From assembly GCF_900115135.1 (NCBI RefSeq), contig NZ_FOVK01000001.1:496001-560000 (forward strand): a stretch of 64,000 nucleotides of DNA, given 5' to 3'. The translations under genes were made by a program, and so were the position numbers. Below the pieces are notes generated by a model that worked only from the letters and a program-made list of their open reading frames with translations, made no database searches and was not told the DNA's origin. Source of the stretch: Proteiniclasticum ruminis (GTDB lineage: Bacteria; Bacillota; Clostridia; Clostridiales; Clostridiaceae). Positions 26,729 to 33,510 of the stretch are shown here, one piece after another; within the stretch, counting starts at the first letter, position 1; the number at the start of each line of letters is the position of its first letter.

Positions 26729-26770
26729 AGACCCATACCTAGAACAAATCAAACTATCAGGAGGTAACAC

Positions 26771-27448
26771 ATGAAAAAACTCATAGGAATATTCAAATCA
26801 GAAGAGCTTGCTCTTAATACCATCGAAAGTCTGAAAAATGCAGGATATGCACCAGAAGAAATTTCGGTGATCACAAAAGATGAAATAAAGTATGATGCTC
26901 TGAAAAACCGTATTGACGATGCAGTCATAGAAAACCCCGATGACAGCGGTCTTGCTGCAGGTGCAGCAACAGGTGGAGCAATCGGTGGATTCGGAGGACT
27001 GCTATTAGGCCTTGGCGCTCTAGCCATCCCTGGCGCTGGCCCCATCATTGCTGCTGGGCCAATTGTAGGAGCCATCACGGGTGCTCTTGCTGGTGGCGCT
27101 GTTGGAGGCGTTGCAGGTGCTCTCATGGATGCCGGTGTCTCTGAAGTTGAAGCAAAGGAATATGAGGACCATCTGAATGCTGGCGATATTCTTATTCTAG
27201 TAGACGAAGACGACAATAGACGAGAAGCAGTTTATGACAGCTACTACAGAAACGAAAGCCTGAACCGCGAAAAGTTTCAGCGTGAAGCAACTGGACCATA
27301 TGATCCACAAGTCAAAGACCCTGTTTATCCTGAAAACAAAGATCACATCGTCCATGAACATACCCTAGATGTAGAGGAAAATAATCCCTATGAAGCTGAA
27401 AAACCCTATGAACTGGACAGAAACCTTCGTGATACCGACCAGTTCTAA
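26771..27448 (+). CDS. YflT-type general stress protein with glycine zipper
   Basis: A 225-residue protein. Residues 1-55 resemble the YflT/general stress protein 17M domain (KKLIGIFKSEELALNTIESL, AGYAPEEISVI). Residues 60-120 form a glycine-zipper hydrophobic region (GGAIGGFGGLLLG, GALAGGAVGGVAGAL) likely to insert in or coat membranes. A short alpha/beta piece (GDILILVDED) and a charged tail with repeated Tyr-Pro-Glu segments end it. GGAGG lies before the start. It stands alone between a palindromic promoter and a terminator, so it is probably stress-induced. Biochemical role unknown. Confidence 0.75.
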   Translation: MKKLIGIFKSEELALNTIESLKNAGYAPEEISVITKDEIKYDALKNRIDDAVIENPDDSGLAAGAATGGAIGGFGGLLLGLGALAIPGAGPIIAAGPIVGAITGALAGGAVGGVAGALMDAGVSEVEAKEYEDHLNAGDILILVDEDDNRREAVYDSYYRNESLNREKFQREATGPYDPQVKDPVYPENKDHIVHEHTLDVEENNPYEAEKPYELDRNLRDTDQF

Positions 27449-27461
27449 GTTTATATAGAGT

Positions 27462-27488
27462 AAAAAGCTCAGGCACACTGAGCTTTTT
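27462..27488. terminator. Bidirectional terminator
   Basis: AAAAAGCTCAG and CTGAGCTTTTT form an 11-bp stem with a five-base loop between convergent genes. Works in both directions. Confidence 0.92.
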
Positions 27489-27489
27489 C

Positions 27490-27660
27490 TTATTTCTTTT
27501 TGCTTTTTCTTTTCGGCTTCCAGCCGCCGGAGAGCTGAAGCCACAGAATCATAATCAGCATGATAGCAAATATCAGGAACGTGTCATTTGTAAAAACAAA
27601 ATAGTAAAAAAGAACAACGGCAAGGAATAACAGCACGATCCCTAAAGTTCTCTGTTTCAT
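27490..27660 (-). CDS. Small two-helix membrane protein
   Basis: A 56-residue protein with two hydrophobic segments (about residues 5-22 and 27-44) and a very basic tail ending KPKRKSKKK. The ATG at 27660 follows an AAGGGTGG site and starts immediately after the DUF2812 stop codon, so the two are co-transcribed and probably coupled. I do not recognise the family. Confidence 0.65.
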   Translation of the reverse strand: MKQRTLGIVLLFLAVVLFYYFVFTNDTFLIFAIMLIMILWLQLSGGWKPKRKSKKK

Positions 27661-27661
27661 T

Positions 27662-28849
27662 TTATAGTCCACCCTTTCCATATTCTTCTTTTTCCAAGGT
27701 TTTCAGATCCTCCTGAAACGCTTCGAAGTATGAGGCGCTGTATTCAACACTCCAGAAATCCATTGGGGTCCTCATATAAATAAGGTGTTCCTCAAAAGCA
27801 TAAAAGGAATACACCATTTCATGTGTCTTCAGATAAAGAACCCTCACACCATCAATATCCTGTGAGGATATTGAACCCTTCTCAGTTTTTTGGATACCCT
27901 CCACCAGCTCTTTCTGAAAGCTTTCTCTTATATCTTCTGTTATTCCACGATAATACTCCACTGAGAATTCGTTATATCTATAATACTCATAAGACAAATA
28001 GGATGAATACAACTGTTTATTCAAAAGCAAACTGCTTCTTGTCCAGACATAAGGACTTCTTCCATCATTTTCCTCAGAATGCTGCGCATGATAATAATCC
28101 TCTGTGAGCTGCAGTACCTGCATTGGATAACCCTGCTGCTGCTCTACTGTATATGCACCATCCTTGCTCAAATCTCCCCAAAGTACCTGATAAAGAAAAA
28201 TAAGCAGAAAGAGCATGATCAGAGCATCCCCAGCAAACCCAAGGACTTTTATCACAGAAGAAGTCTCTCCATTCTCCTTCCTTTCTTCAGAAGGCTTTAC
28301 GAACTCTTTCAGTTTTAGATATGCTAGAATTTTAAATGAATTAGATAGTATAAATATCAACAGAATCACTATATGAAACCAGGTGAAGTTTATATAAAAC
28401 CATAATAGAGGTTCCTCAAATCTGAAAGCATTGATCATATCGCTTAAAACGATTAGAAGCGATAACGGTAATTGAAGAAGCAGTGATTTCTTATCGCTTC
28501 TCAGCTTCTCTTGGAGTTTATGGGTGATATCCTCAGGCTGATGATTAAATTCACTTGTTTCCTTTTCCGCATAAAAGACATGAAAAAAATCCGGTAGTGT
28601 CCCTGCATACTGCCACCCCCGCTGTTTTCGTGTCTCTATAATTTCTTCAGGAGGTTTGCTGCGATCCTTAACCGTTGGTTCCAGATGATACTTGATGGAC
28701 GATCCCCGTTCCACTTCCAGAAACACCGGGAAATTTGATTTCATCTTTTTTAGGATGTATCCGTCCTCAGCTTTCTCCTCCAGCCAGTTTTTAATATTTG
28801 CCATGTCATAGGATGCATAGGGCAGCCAGAATCTTTTAGTACTACTCAT
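27662..28849 (-). CDS. DUF2812 membrane protein
   Basis: A 395-residue protein. The N-terminal 100 residues match DUF2812 (KNWLEEKAEDGYILKK, EIIETRKQRGWQYAGTLPDFFHVF). Several hydrophobic helices follow (about 130-150, 155-175, 205-225), then an extracytoplasmic-looking C-terminal domain of about 160 residues. DUF2812 genes usually pair with PadR-type regulators; none is present here. Function unknown. The gene is 2 bases from the small membrane protein and has a GGAG ribosome site. Confidence 0.75.
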   Translation of the reverse strand: MSSTKRFWLPYASYDMANIKNWLEEKAEDGYILKKMKSNFPVFLEVERGSSIKYHLEPTVKDRSKPPEEIIETRKQRGWQYAGTLPDFFHVFYAEKETSEFNHQPEDITHKLQEKLRSDKKSLLLQLPLSLLIVLSDMINAFRFEEPLLWFYINFTWFHIVILLIFILSNSFKILAYLKLKEFVKPSEERKENGETSSVIKVLGFAGDALIMLFLLIFLYQVLWGDLSKDGAYTVEQQQGYPMQVLQLTEDYYHAQHSEENDGRSPYVWTRSSLLLNKQLYSSYLSYEYYRYNEFSVEYYRGITEDIRESFQKELVEGIQKTEKGSISSQDIDGVRVLYLKTHEMVYSFYAFEEHLIYMRTPMDFWSVEYSASYFEAFQEDLKTLEKEEYGKGGL

Positions 28850-28939
28850 ATCCCATCTCCTCTATATATCTTATTTTCTAAATATATTTCTATATTTCTA
28901 TCATAATTCAAAAACAACAACAGGGTCAACAGGGGCATT

Positions 28940-28967
28940 AAAAAAGAGATGCGTTTTCACACATCTC
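28940..28967 (-). terminator. Terminator after mnmA
   Basis: GAGATGTG/CGCATCTC stem (one G-T pair), six-base loop, then TTTTTT on the minus strand, seven bases after the mnmA stop codon. Confidence 0.88.
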
Positions 28968-28973
28968 CCTTCT

Positions 28974-30053
28974 TTAATCTTCCACTTCATAAATGGTGCC
29001 GCCACCTAGAACAAGATTGTCTTCATAGAACACAACTGCCTGTCCTTTGGTCATGGCTCTCTGCTTCTCCTCAAAGACTACTTTTACCCTGTTGCCTTCT
29101 AATGGATAGATGGTACAAACAGCAGGTTTCGCAGAATACCGGATCTTCGCGGTTGCTTTATATGGTTCTCTGATCTGTTCTGTAGAAACCCAATTCACCT
29201 GGTCTGCCACAAGGGTGCTCTTAAAGAGTGCCGACTCATCCGTCAGAACGATCTCATGACTATCCTTGTTGATAGAAGAGATGAATACCGGTCTCCCGAT
29301 AGAGAGTCCCAAGCCTTTTCTCTGACCGATGGTATAATATGCGATTCCTTTATGCTGCCCAAGAACATTTCCATCAGGATCCACAAAATTTCCTGGAACC
29401 CTAAGTTCAGGTTTCTTTTCATAAATATATCGCCCATGATTATTGTCATCAATGAAGCAGATTTCCTGTGAGTCTTTTTTATTATGAACGCCAAGATCCA
29501 TTTCTTTTGCGATCTCACGGATTCTGGTCTTGCGGTATTCACCGCAAGGCATCAGTGTTTTCCTCAGCTGCTCCTGAGTTAGATTATAGAGAGCATAAGT
29601 CTGATCTTTCGTGTCATCCTCCGCTTTCTCAATGACCATACGTCCATCTTTTTCATAGATCTTTGCATAATGTCCCGTCGCCACATAATCTGCACCTAAG
29701 GTTTCAGCTCTATGGAGAAGCTCATCAAACTTGATATATTTGTTGCAGGCGATACACGGATTAGGCGTTCGGCCATCAATGTATTCTTCCATGAAATAAT
29801 CAATGACTTTCTCACGGAACACTTCTTTAAAATTCATCACATAGAAAGGAATTTCCAGTGTATCCGCTACCATTCTTGCATCGTCCACAGCAGAAAGGGA
29901 GCAGCATCCTCCTTCCCTTTCCTTAAATCCGTTGTCATCCTGCCAAACCTGCATGGTGACACCAATGACCTCATAACCCTGTTCTCTTAAAAGATATGCC
30001 GCAACAGCAGAATCTACTCCGCCTGACATACCAAGTACTACTCTTTTTTTCAT
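28974..30053 (-). CDS. mnmA: tRNA 2-thiouridylase MnmA
   Basis: A 359-residue ATP-dependent enzyme that adds sulfur at C2 of wobble uridine in tRNA-Lys, -Glu and -Gln. The PP-loop [11 protein letters not shown] is at residues 8-18; catalytic cysteines are in the TPNPCIACN and [10 protein letters not shown] motifs. It lies 41 bases after the NifS-like desulfurase and shares its promoter with the IscR-like gene, so the desulfurase probably supplies its sulfur, as YrvO does for MnmA in B. subtilis. Confidence 0.96.
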   Translation of the reverse strand: MKKRVVLGMSGGVDSAVAAYLLREQGYEVIGVTMQVWQDDNGFKEREGGCCSLSAVDDARMVADTLEIPFYVMNFKEVFREKVIDYFMEEYIDGRTPNPCIACNKYIKFDELLHRAETLGADYVATGHYAKIYEKDGRMVIEKAEDDTKDQTYALYNLTQEQLRKTLMPCGEYRKTRIREIAKEMDLGVHNKKDSQEICFIDDNNHGRYIYEKKPELRVPGNFVDPDGNVLGQHKGIAYYTIGQRKGLGLSIGRPVFISSINKDSHEIVLTDESALFKSTLVADQVNWVSTEQIREPYKATAKIRYSAKPAVCTIYPLEGNRVKVVFEEKQRAMTKGQAVVFYEDNLVLGGGTIYEVED

Positions 30054-30094
30054 TTCTTCACCTTTTTTCTTACTTTAACACACACGAACAAGGA

Positions 30095-31252
30095 TCATCT
30101 CCGACTTAGCTTTCGGAGCCTCATCACCGTTTCACGGATTTTCTCCACCGCGTCTTGAATTTCATCTTCTGTATTGTATTTTGATACTGAAAGTCTCAGA
30201 CTTCCATGAATATACTCCTGTGGCACATTGATTGCCTGAAGTACATGAGACGCATCAATGGCTCCTGATGTACAGGCACTGCCCGAGGATGCAAGGATTC
30301 CAGCCAAGTCCAGATTGAGAAGCAGACTCTCCCCATCCACACCTTTAAATGAAACATTCACATTATTGGGAAGTCTGCCGGATTTATCCGGACCATTCAG
30401 TTTTGTATCCTCAATGAGAAGAAGATCATCCAGAAGCAGATCCCGCAATTTCTTCAGTTTCTCGTTTTTCTCATCCATTTCGGCCACGAGAATTTCTAAA
30501 GCCTTCCCCATACCAACAATCCCTGCCACATTTTCCGTGCCTGAACGTCTTCCCCGTTCCTGATTGCCGCCATGAATCAGATTCTCAAAAACAATACCGC
30601 TTCGGGCATAGAGAAACCCTGTCCCTTTTGGTCCATGAAACTTATGAGCGGAAGCCGATAAAAAATCAATATGCATCTCTTCCACATCAATGTTCATAGC
30701 CCCAATGGCCTGTACAGCATCTGTATGGAAGATGATCCCCTTCTCTTTGCAGAGACAGCCGATTTCTTTTAAGGGCATCATGGTGCCTATCTCATTATTC
30801 GCTGCCATGATGCTTACAAGAATTGTTTCGCTCCCCATGGCATCCTTGAGGCTCAGTAAATCAATCGCACCTTCCTCATTGACATCAAGATATGTAACAC
30901 GCGCACCCATCTTTTCCAGAAACTCTAGGGTATGGAGCGTTGCATGATGCTCTGATTTTACCGAAATAATATGATTTCCTTTATCTCTTTGTGAAAAAAA
31001 GACGCCTTTTAAAGCCCAGTTGATGGCTTCTGTACCACCAGATGTGAAATAGATGTCCTTCGGCTTTGCATGAATGATCTTAGCAGCAATATCCCTGGTT
31101 CTTTTCATGGCGGACTTGTTCTCTCTTGCGAAAGAGTACACTGAAGACGGATTTCCATAATGCTCTGAAAAGTATGGCGACATGGCACGGAAGACTTCCG
31201 TATCCATTTTCGTTGTTGCTGCATTGTCCAGATAGATTTGTCTACTGCTCAT
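30095..31252 (-). CDS. Cysteine desulfurase, NifS/IscS type
   Basis: A 385-residue PLP enzyme of group I. It begins YLDNAATTKMD, has the PLP lysine in SASAHKFHGPKG and the active cysteine in SSGSACTSG. It takes sulfur from cysteine for tRNA thiolation and/or Fe-S clusters. It overlaps the IscR-like gene by 11 bases and precedes mnmA, an iscR-nifS-mnmA operon. No iscU follows; the separate suf operon has its own SufS and SufU. A dedicated role with MnmA is likely. Confidence 0.94.
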   Translation of the reverse strand: MSSRQIYLDNAATTKMDTEVFRAMSPYFSEHYGNPSSVYSFARENKSAMKRTRDIAAKIIHAKPKDIYFTSGGTEAINWALKGVFFSQRDKGNHIISVKSEHHATLHTLEFLEKMGARVTYLDVNEEGAIDLLSLKDAMGSETILVSIMAANNEIGTMMPLKEIGCLCKEKGIIFHTDAVQAIGAMNIDVEEMHIDFLSASAHKFHGPKGTGFLYARSGIVFENLIHGGNQERGRRSGTENVAGIVGMGKALEILVAEMDEKNEKLKKLRDLLLDDLLLIEDTKLNGPDKSGRLPNNVNVSFKGVDGESLLLNLDLAGILASSGSACTSGAIDASHVLQAINVPQEYIHGSLRLSVSKYNTEDEIQDAVEKIRETVMRLRKLSRR

Positions 31253-31694
31253 GAATGAAAATCCTTTCGTTGATTGGGGTTGCCTGCATGGACTTATAGT
31301 CGTTCAGCATGTCCTGAAGTGTGATGCCCGCCATGACAGAATTGATGGAATCTCTGATTTTTCTCCAGAGCACTCTTGTTGCACAAATATCCAGATAATC
31401 ACACTCATCATTGGTGAGACACTCAGAAATCTCCACCGGTCCCTCCAGCACATCCATGATTTCCAGGATCGTGATGTCTTTAGGCAGTTTATTGAGGATA
31501 TAGCCACCTTGAGCACCTCGTACACTCTTCACAAGTTTTGCTCTTCTTAAAGGCGCGAAAAGCTGCTCCAGATAATACTCAGAAATCCCCTGGCGTTCTG
31601 AGATGCTTTTAATTGATGTTGGCAATTCACCATAATGAACCGCTAGATCCATCATCGCTTTTACTCCGTATCTTCCTTTTGTTGAAAGTTTCAA
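31242..31694 (-). CDS. Rrf2/IscR family regulator
   Basis: A 150-residue winged-helix regulator. The N terminus (KLSTKGRYGVKAMMDLA) and the KSVRGAQGGY wing are typical. Three cysteines spaced C-X5-C-X5-C (CLTNDECDYLDIC) match the [2Fe-2S] ligands of IscR. It probably senses Fe-S or sulfur status and controls its own operon. The start is TTG at 31694, seven bases after GGAGG. It is first in the iscR-nifS-mnmA unit, under a consensus promoter. Confidence 0.9.
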   Translation of the reverse strand: MKLSTKGRYGVKAMMDLAVHYGELPTSIKSISERQGISEYYLEQLFAPLRRAKLVKSVRGAQGGYILNKLPKDITILEIMDVLEGPVEISECLTNDECDYLDICATRVLWRKIRDSINSVMAGITLQDMLNDYKSMQATPINERIFIHEQ

Positions 31695-31724
31695 TGTTAC
31701 ACCTCCAAGGCTTATCATCCATAA

Positions 31725-31753
31725 ATTGTATCAATTCCGACTAAAAGTGTCAA
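31725..31753 (-). promoter_or_regulatory. Promoter of iscR-nifS-mnmA
   Basis: TTGACA, 17-base spacer and TACAAT (with an upstream TG) on the minus strand, just after the rarA stop codon and about 31 bases before the iscR-like start. Likely the site of autoregulation. Confidence 0.85.
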
Positions 31754-31765
31754 CTTTTTAAAAGA

Positions 31766-33037
31766 TCACTTTTCCTCCTTGATCTGCTTCCAATATACCC
31801 TTGTAGCTTCTTCGTATTTATTGGCTCCAGGCTCATAAAACTGCTTATGACGCAGTTCTTTTGGCAAATACTCCTGCTTCACATAGTTATTCTTAAATGC
31901 ATGAGGATACTTGTATTTCTGCATTCTTCCCATGGCTTTGGCGCCTTCATAATGTCCATCCCTCAAATGAGCTGGAATTTCCAGGGAAGTTGCGGACTCC
32001 AGTGCTCGATTGGCAGCATCCACAGCAGTCACGACGGAATTGGACTTTGGTGAAGTAGCAAGGAGCACGACTGCTTGTGCCAGTGGAATCCGAGCCTCCG
32101 GAAGACCCAGCACAAGAGCTGCATCTGTACAGGCCTTCACAATGGCAATCGCCTGAGGATTCGCAAGGCCAATATCTTCTGCTGCAATGACAAGAAGTCT
32201 TCGGTTTACAGAAATCAGATCTCCACCTTTCAGAAGCATTGCAAGGTACAGCAGCGCTGCATTCTCATCACTGCCCCGAATAGATTTCTGAAATGCACTG
32301 AGAAGATCGTAATGCTCATCTCCGTCCAAATCAAAGTTGATCATCTTCCGCTGGAGAATTCTCTCGGCATCTTCTTCTGTTATCTGAAGCACTTTCTGAT
32401 TCAACCGCTCTTTGGCCAGGAAAAGAAGTTCAAGATTATTCAGTCCTTTCCTCATGTCTCCACCTGAAAGGCTCGCTAGAGCTCTTAAAACACCTTCAGA
32501 GACCTCTATCGATTCCACCTTATGGTTTTCCTTGTAAAACGAAACCGCTCTCTCAAGACCTTCTATGATCTCCTGAAAGGATAGCGGTTTAAACTCCACT
32601 ATAATAGACCTGCTCACAAGCGCTTTAAAAACTGCGAAATGAGGATTTTCTGTAGTCGAACCAATTAGAATCACTCTACCGCTTTCCATGTAATCCAGAA
32701 GAATCTGCTGATTTCTCCGGTTGAAAAGATGAATTTCATCAATATACAACAAAAGACCTTTTTGGCCCATAAACATATTCAGCTCTTCAAGAGCGTTTTT
32801 CACATCTTTCAGGGAATCCGTTGAAGCATTCAGCGCAATGAACTTCCTGTCTGTCAGATCAGCAAGGAGTCTTGCAACGGTCGTTTTTCCTATTCCAGGA
32901 GGACCGTAAAAAATCATATTCATCAACGTATTGCTCTTCACCATACTGGTCAGAAGTTTTCCTTCTCCAATCAGGTGACTCTGGCCCAATACTTCCCCTA
33001 AGGTTTTTGGTCTCAAAAGACTGGCTAAAGGTTCCAT
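31766..33037 (-). CDS. rarA: Replication-associated recombination protein RarA
   Basis: A 423-residue AAA+ ATPase of the RarA/MgsA/WRNIP1 family, which acts at stalled replication forks. Start region EPLASLLRPKTLGEVLGQSHL, Walker A GPPGIGKTT, Walker B LLYIDEIHLFN, sensor GSTTENP, and a C-terminal tetramerisation domain (HLRDGHYEGAKAMG). ATG 33037 fits the family N terminus and has GGTGAG upstream. An extended -10 promoter is just before it. It is a single gene ahead of the iscR promoter. Confidence 0.95.
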   Translation of the reverse strand: MEPLASLLRPKTLGEVLGQSHLIGEGKLLTSMVKSNTLMNMIFYGPPGIGKTTVARLLADLTDRKFIALNASTDSLKDVKNALEELNMFMGQKGLLLYIDEIHLFNRRNQQILLDYMESGRVILIGSTTENPHFAVFKALVSRSIIVEFKPLSFQEIIEGLERAVSFYKENHKVESIEVSEGVLRALASLSGGDMRKGLNNLELLFLAKERLNQKVLQITEEDAERILQRKMINFDLDGDEHYDLLSAFQKSIRGSDENAALLYLAMLLKGGDLISVNRRLLVIAAEDIGLANPQAIAIVKACTDAALVLGLPEARIPLAQAVVLLATSPKSNSVVTAVDAANRALESATSLEIPAHLRDGHYEGAKAMGRMQKYKYPHAFKNNYVKQEYLPKELRHKQFYEPGANKYEEATRVYWKQIKEEK

Positions 33038-33060
33038 AAAAATACTCACCACCTCATCAG

Positions 33061-33069
33061 ATTATACCA
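33061..33069 (-). promoter_or_regulatory. Extended -10 promoter for rarA
   Basis: TGGTATAAT on the minus strand, about 24 bases before rarA. No clear -35. It faces away from the plus-strand promoter at 33110. Confidence 0.6.
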
Positions 33070-33109
33070 TGTTTCTTTAATAATGGACTTCATCACCAGT
33101 GGAAAACAG

Positions 33110-33118
33110 TGCTATAAT
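33110..33118 (+). promoter_or_regulatory. Extended -10 promoter for the 78-residue gene
   Basis: TGCTATAAT on the plus strand; a weak TTCATC -35 lies 18 bases upstream. The transcript would have a leader of about 105 bases. Confidence 0.55.
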
Positions 33119-33229
33119 AAAGCAAGAAACCTTTGCAGTAAAGTATCATTCCTGCCATGAGGCAAGAACAAGAAAGAAAGGATGAATGACCATAGCTTCA
33201 CTATGCGATCATTCTGTAAGGAGATCCAC

Positions 33230-33466
33230 ATGGATACCAAATTTTATGTAGCGCTGCTGGTAGGTCTATTGATCTATATCGGTGCTGTTTCAGGGTTATA
33301 CCTGGTCTACAAACCTAATTTTGATCATCAGAAAAAAAAGAGAAAAGAAATGAAGGAAGCGCGTAGAAAAGCTCTTGAACTTGCTAAAGAGGCAAAGAAG
33401 TTTAAAGAAGAGCATCCGGAACCTGGAAGTGAAAGCACTATACCTCCAGATCAGCCCAAAGAGTAA
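33230..33466 (+). CDS. Small membrane-anchored charged protein
   Basis: A 78-residue protein with one N-terminal membrane helix (about residues 4-25, VALLVGLLIYIGAVSGLYLVY), then a highly charged helix rich in Lys and Glu, and a Pro/Glu-rich tail. The ATG at 33230 has AAGGAG seven bases upstream; an in-frame upstream start at 33182 has no separate site. It has its own promoter and a strong terminator. I recognise no family; it may be a membrane-tethered small regulator. Confidence 0.65.
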   Translation: MDTKFYVALLVGLLIYIGAVSGLYLVYKPNFDHQKKKRKEMKEARRKALELAKEAKKFKEEHPEPGSESTIPPDQPKE

Positions 33467-33510
33467 AAACAGTCATCGTCCATTCTCTGGCGATGACTGT
33501 TTTTTTTTAT
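33466..33510. terminator. Bidirectional terminator
   Basis: AAAACAGTCATCG and CGATGACTGTTTT form a 13-bp stem with a 12-base loop and a run of T. It lies between convergent genes; the stop of the GH3 gene falls inside its T run. Confidence 0.9.

Noticed and set aside
26749-27216. 155-residue frame antisense to the stress gene
   Set aside because: It is the mirror of the glycine-zipper repeats (alanine/proline-rich) and has no promoter or ribosome site.
33182-33229. Longer start for the 78-residue protein
   Set aside because: The extra 16 residues include the AAGGAG site of the internal ATG, which leads straight into the membrane helix.
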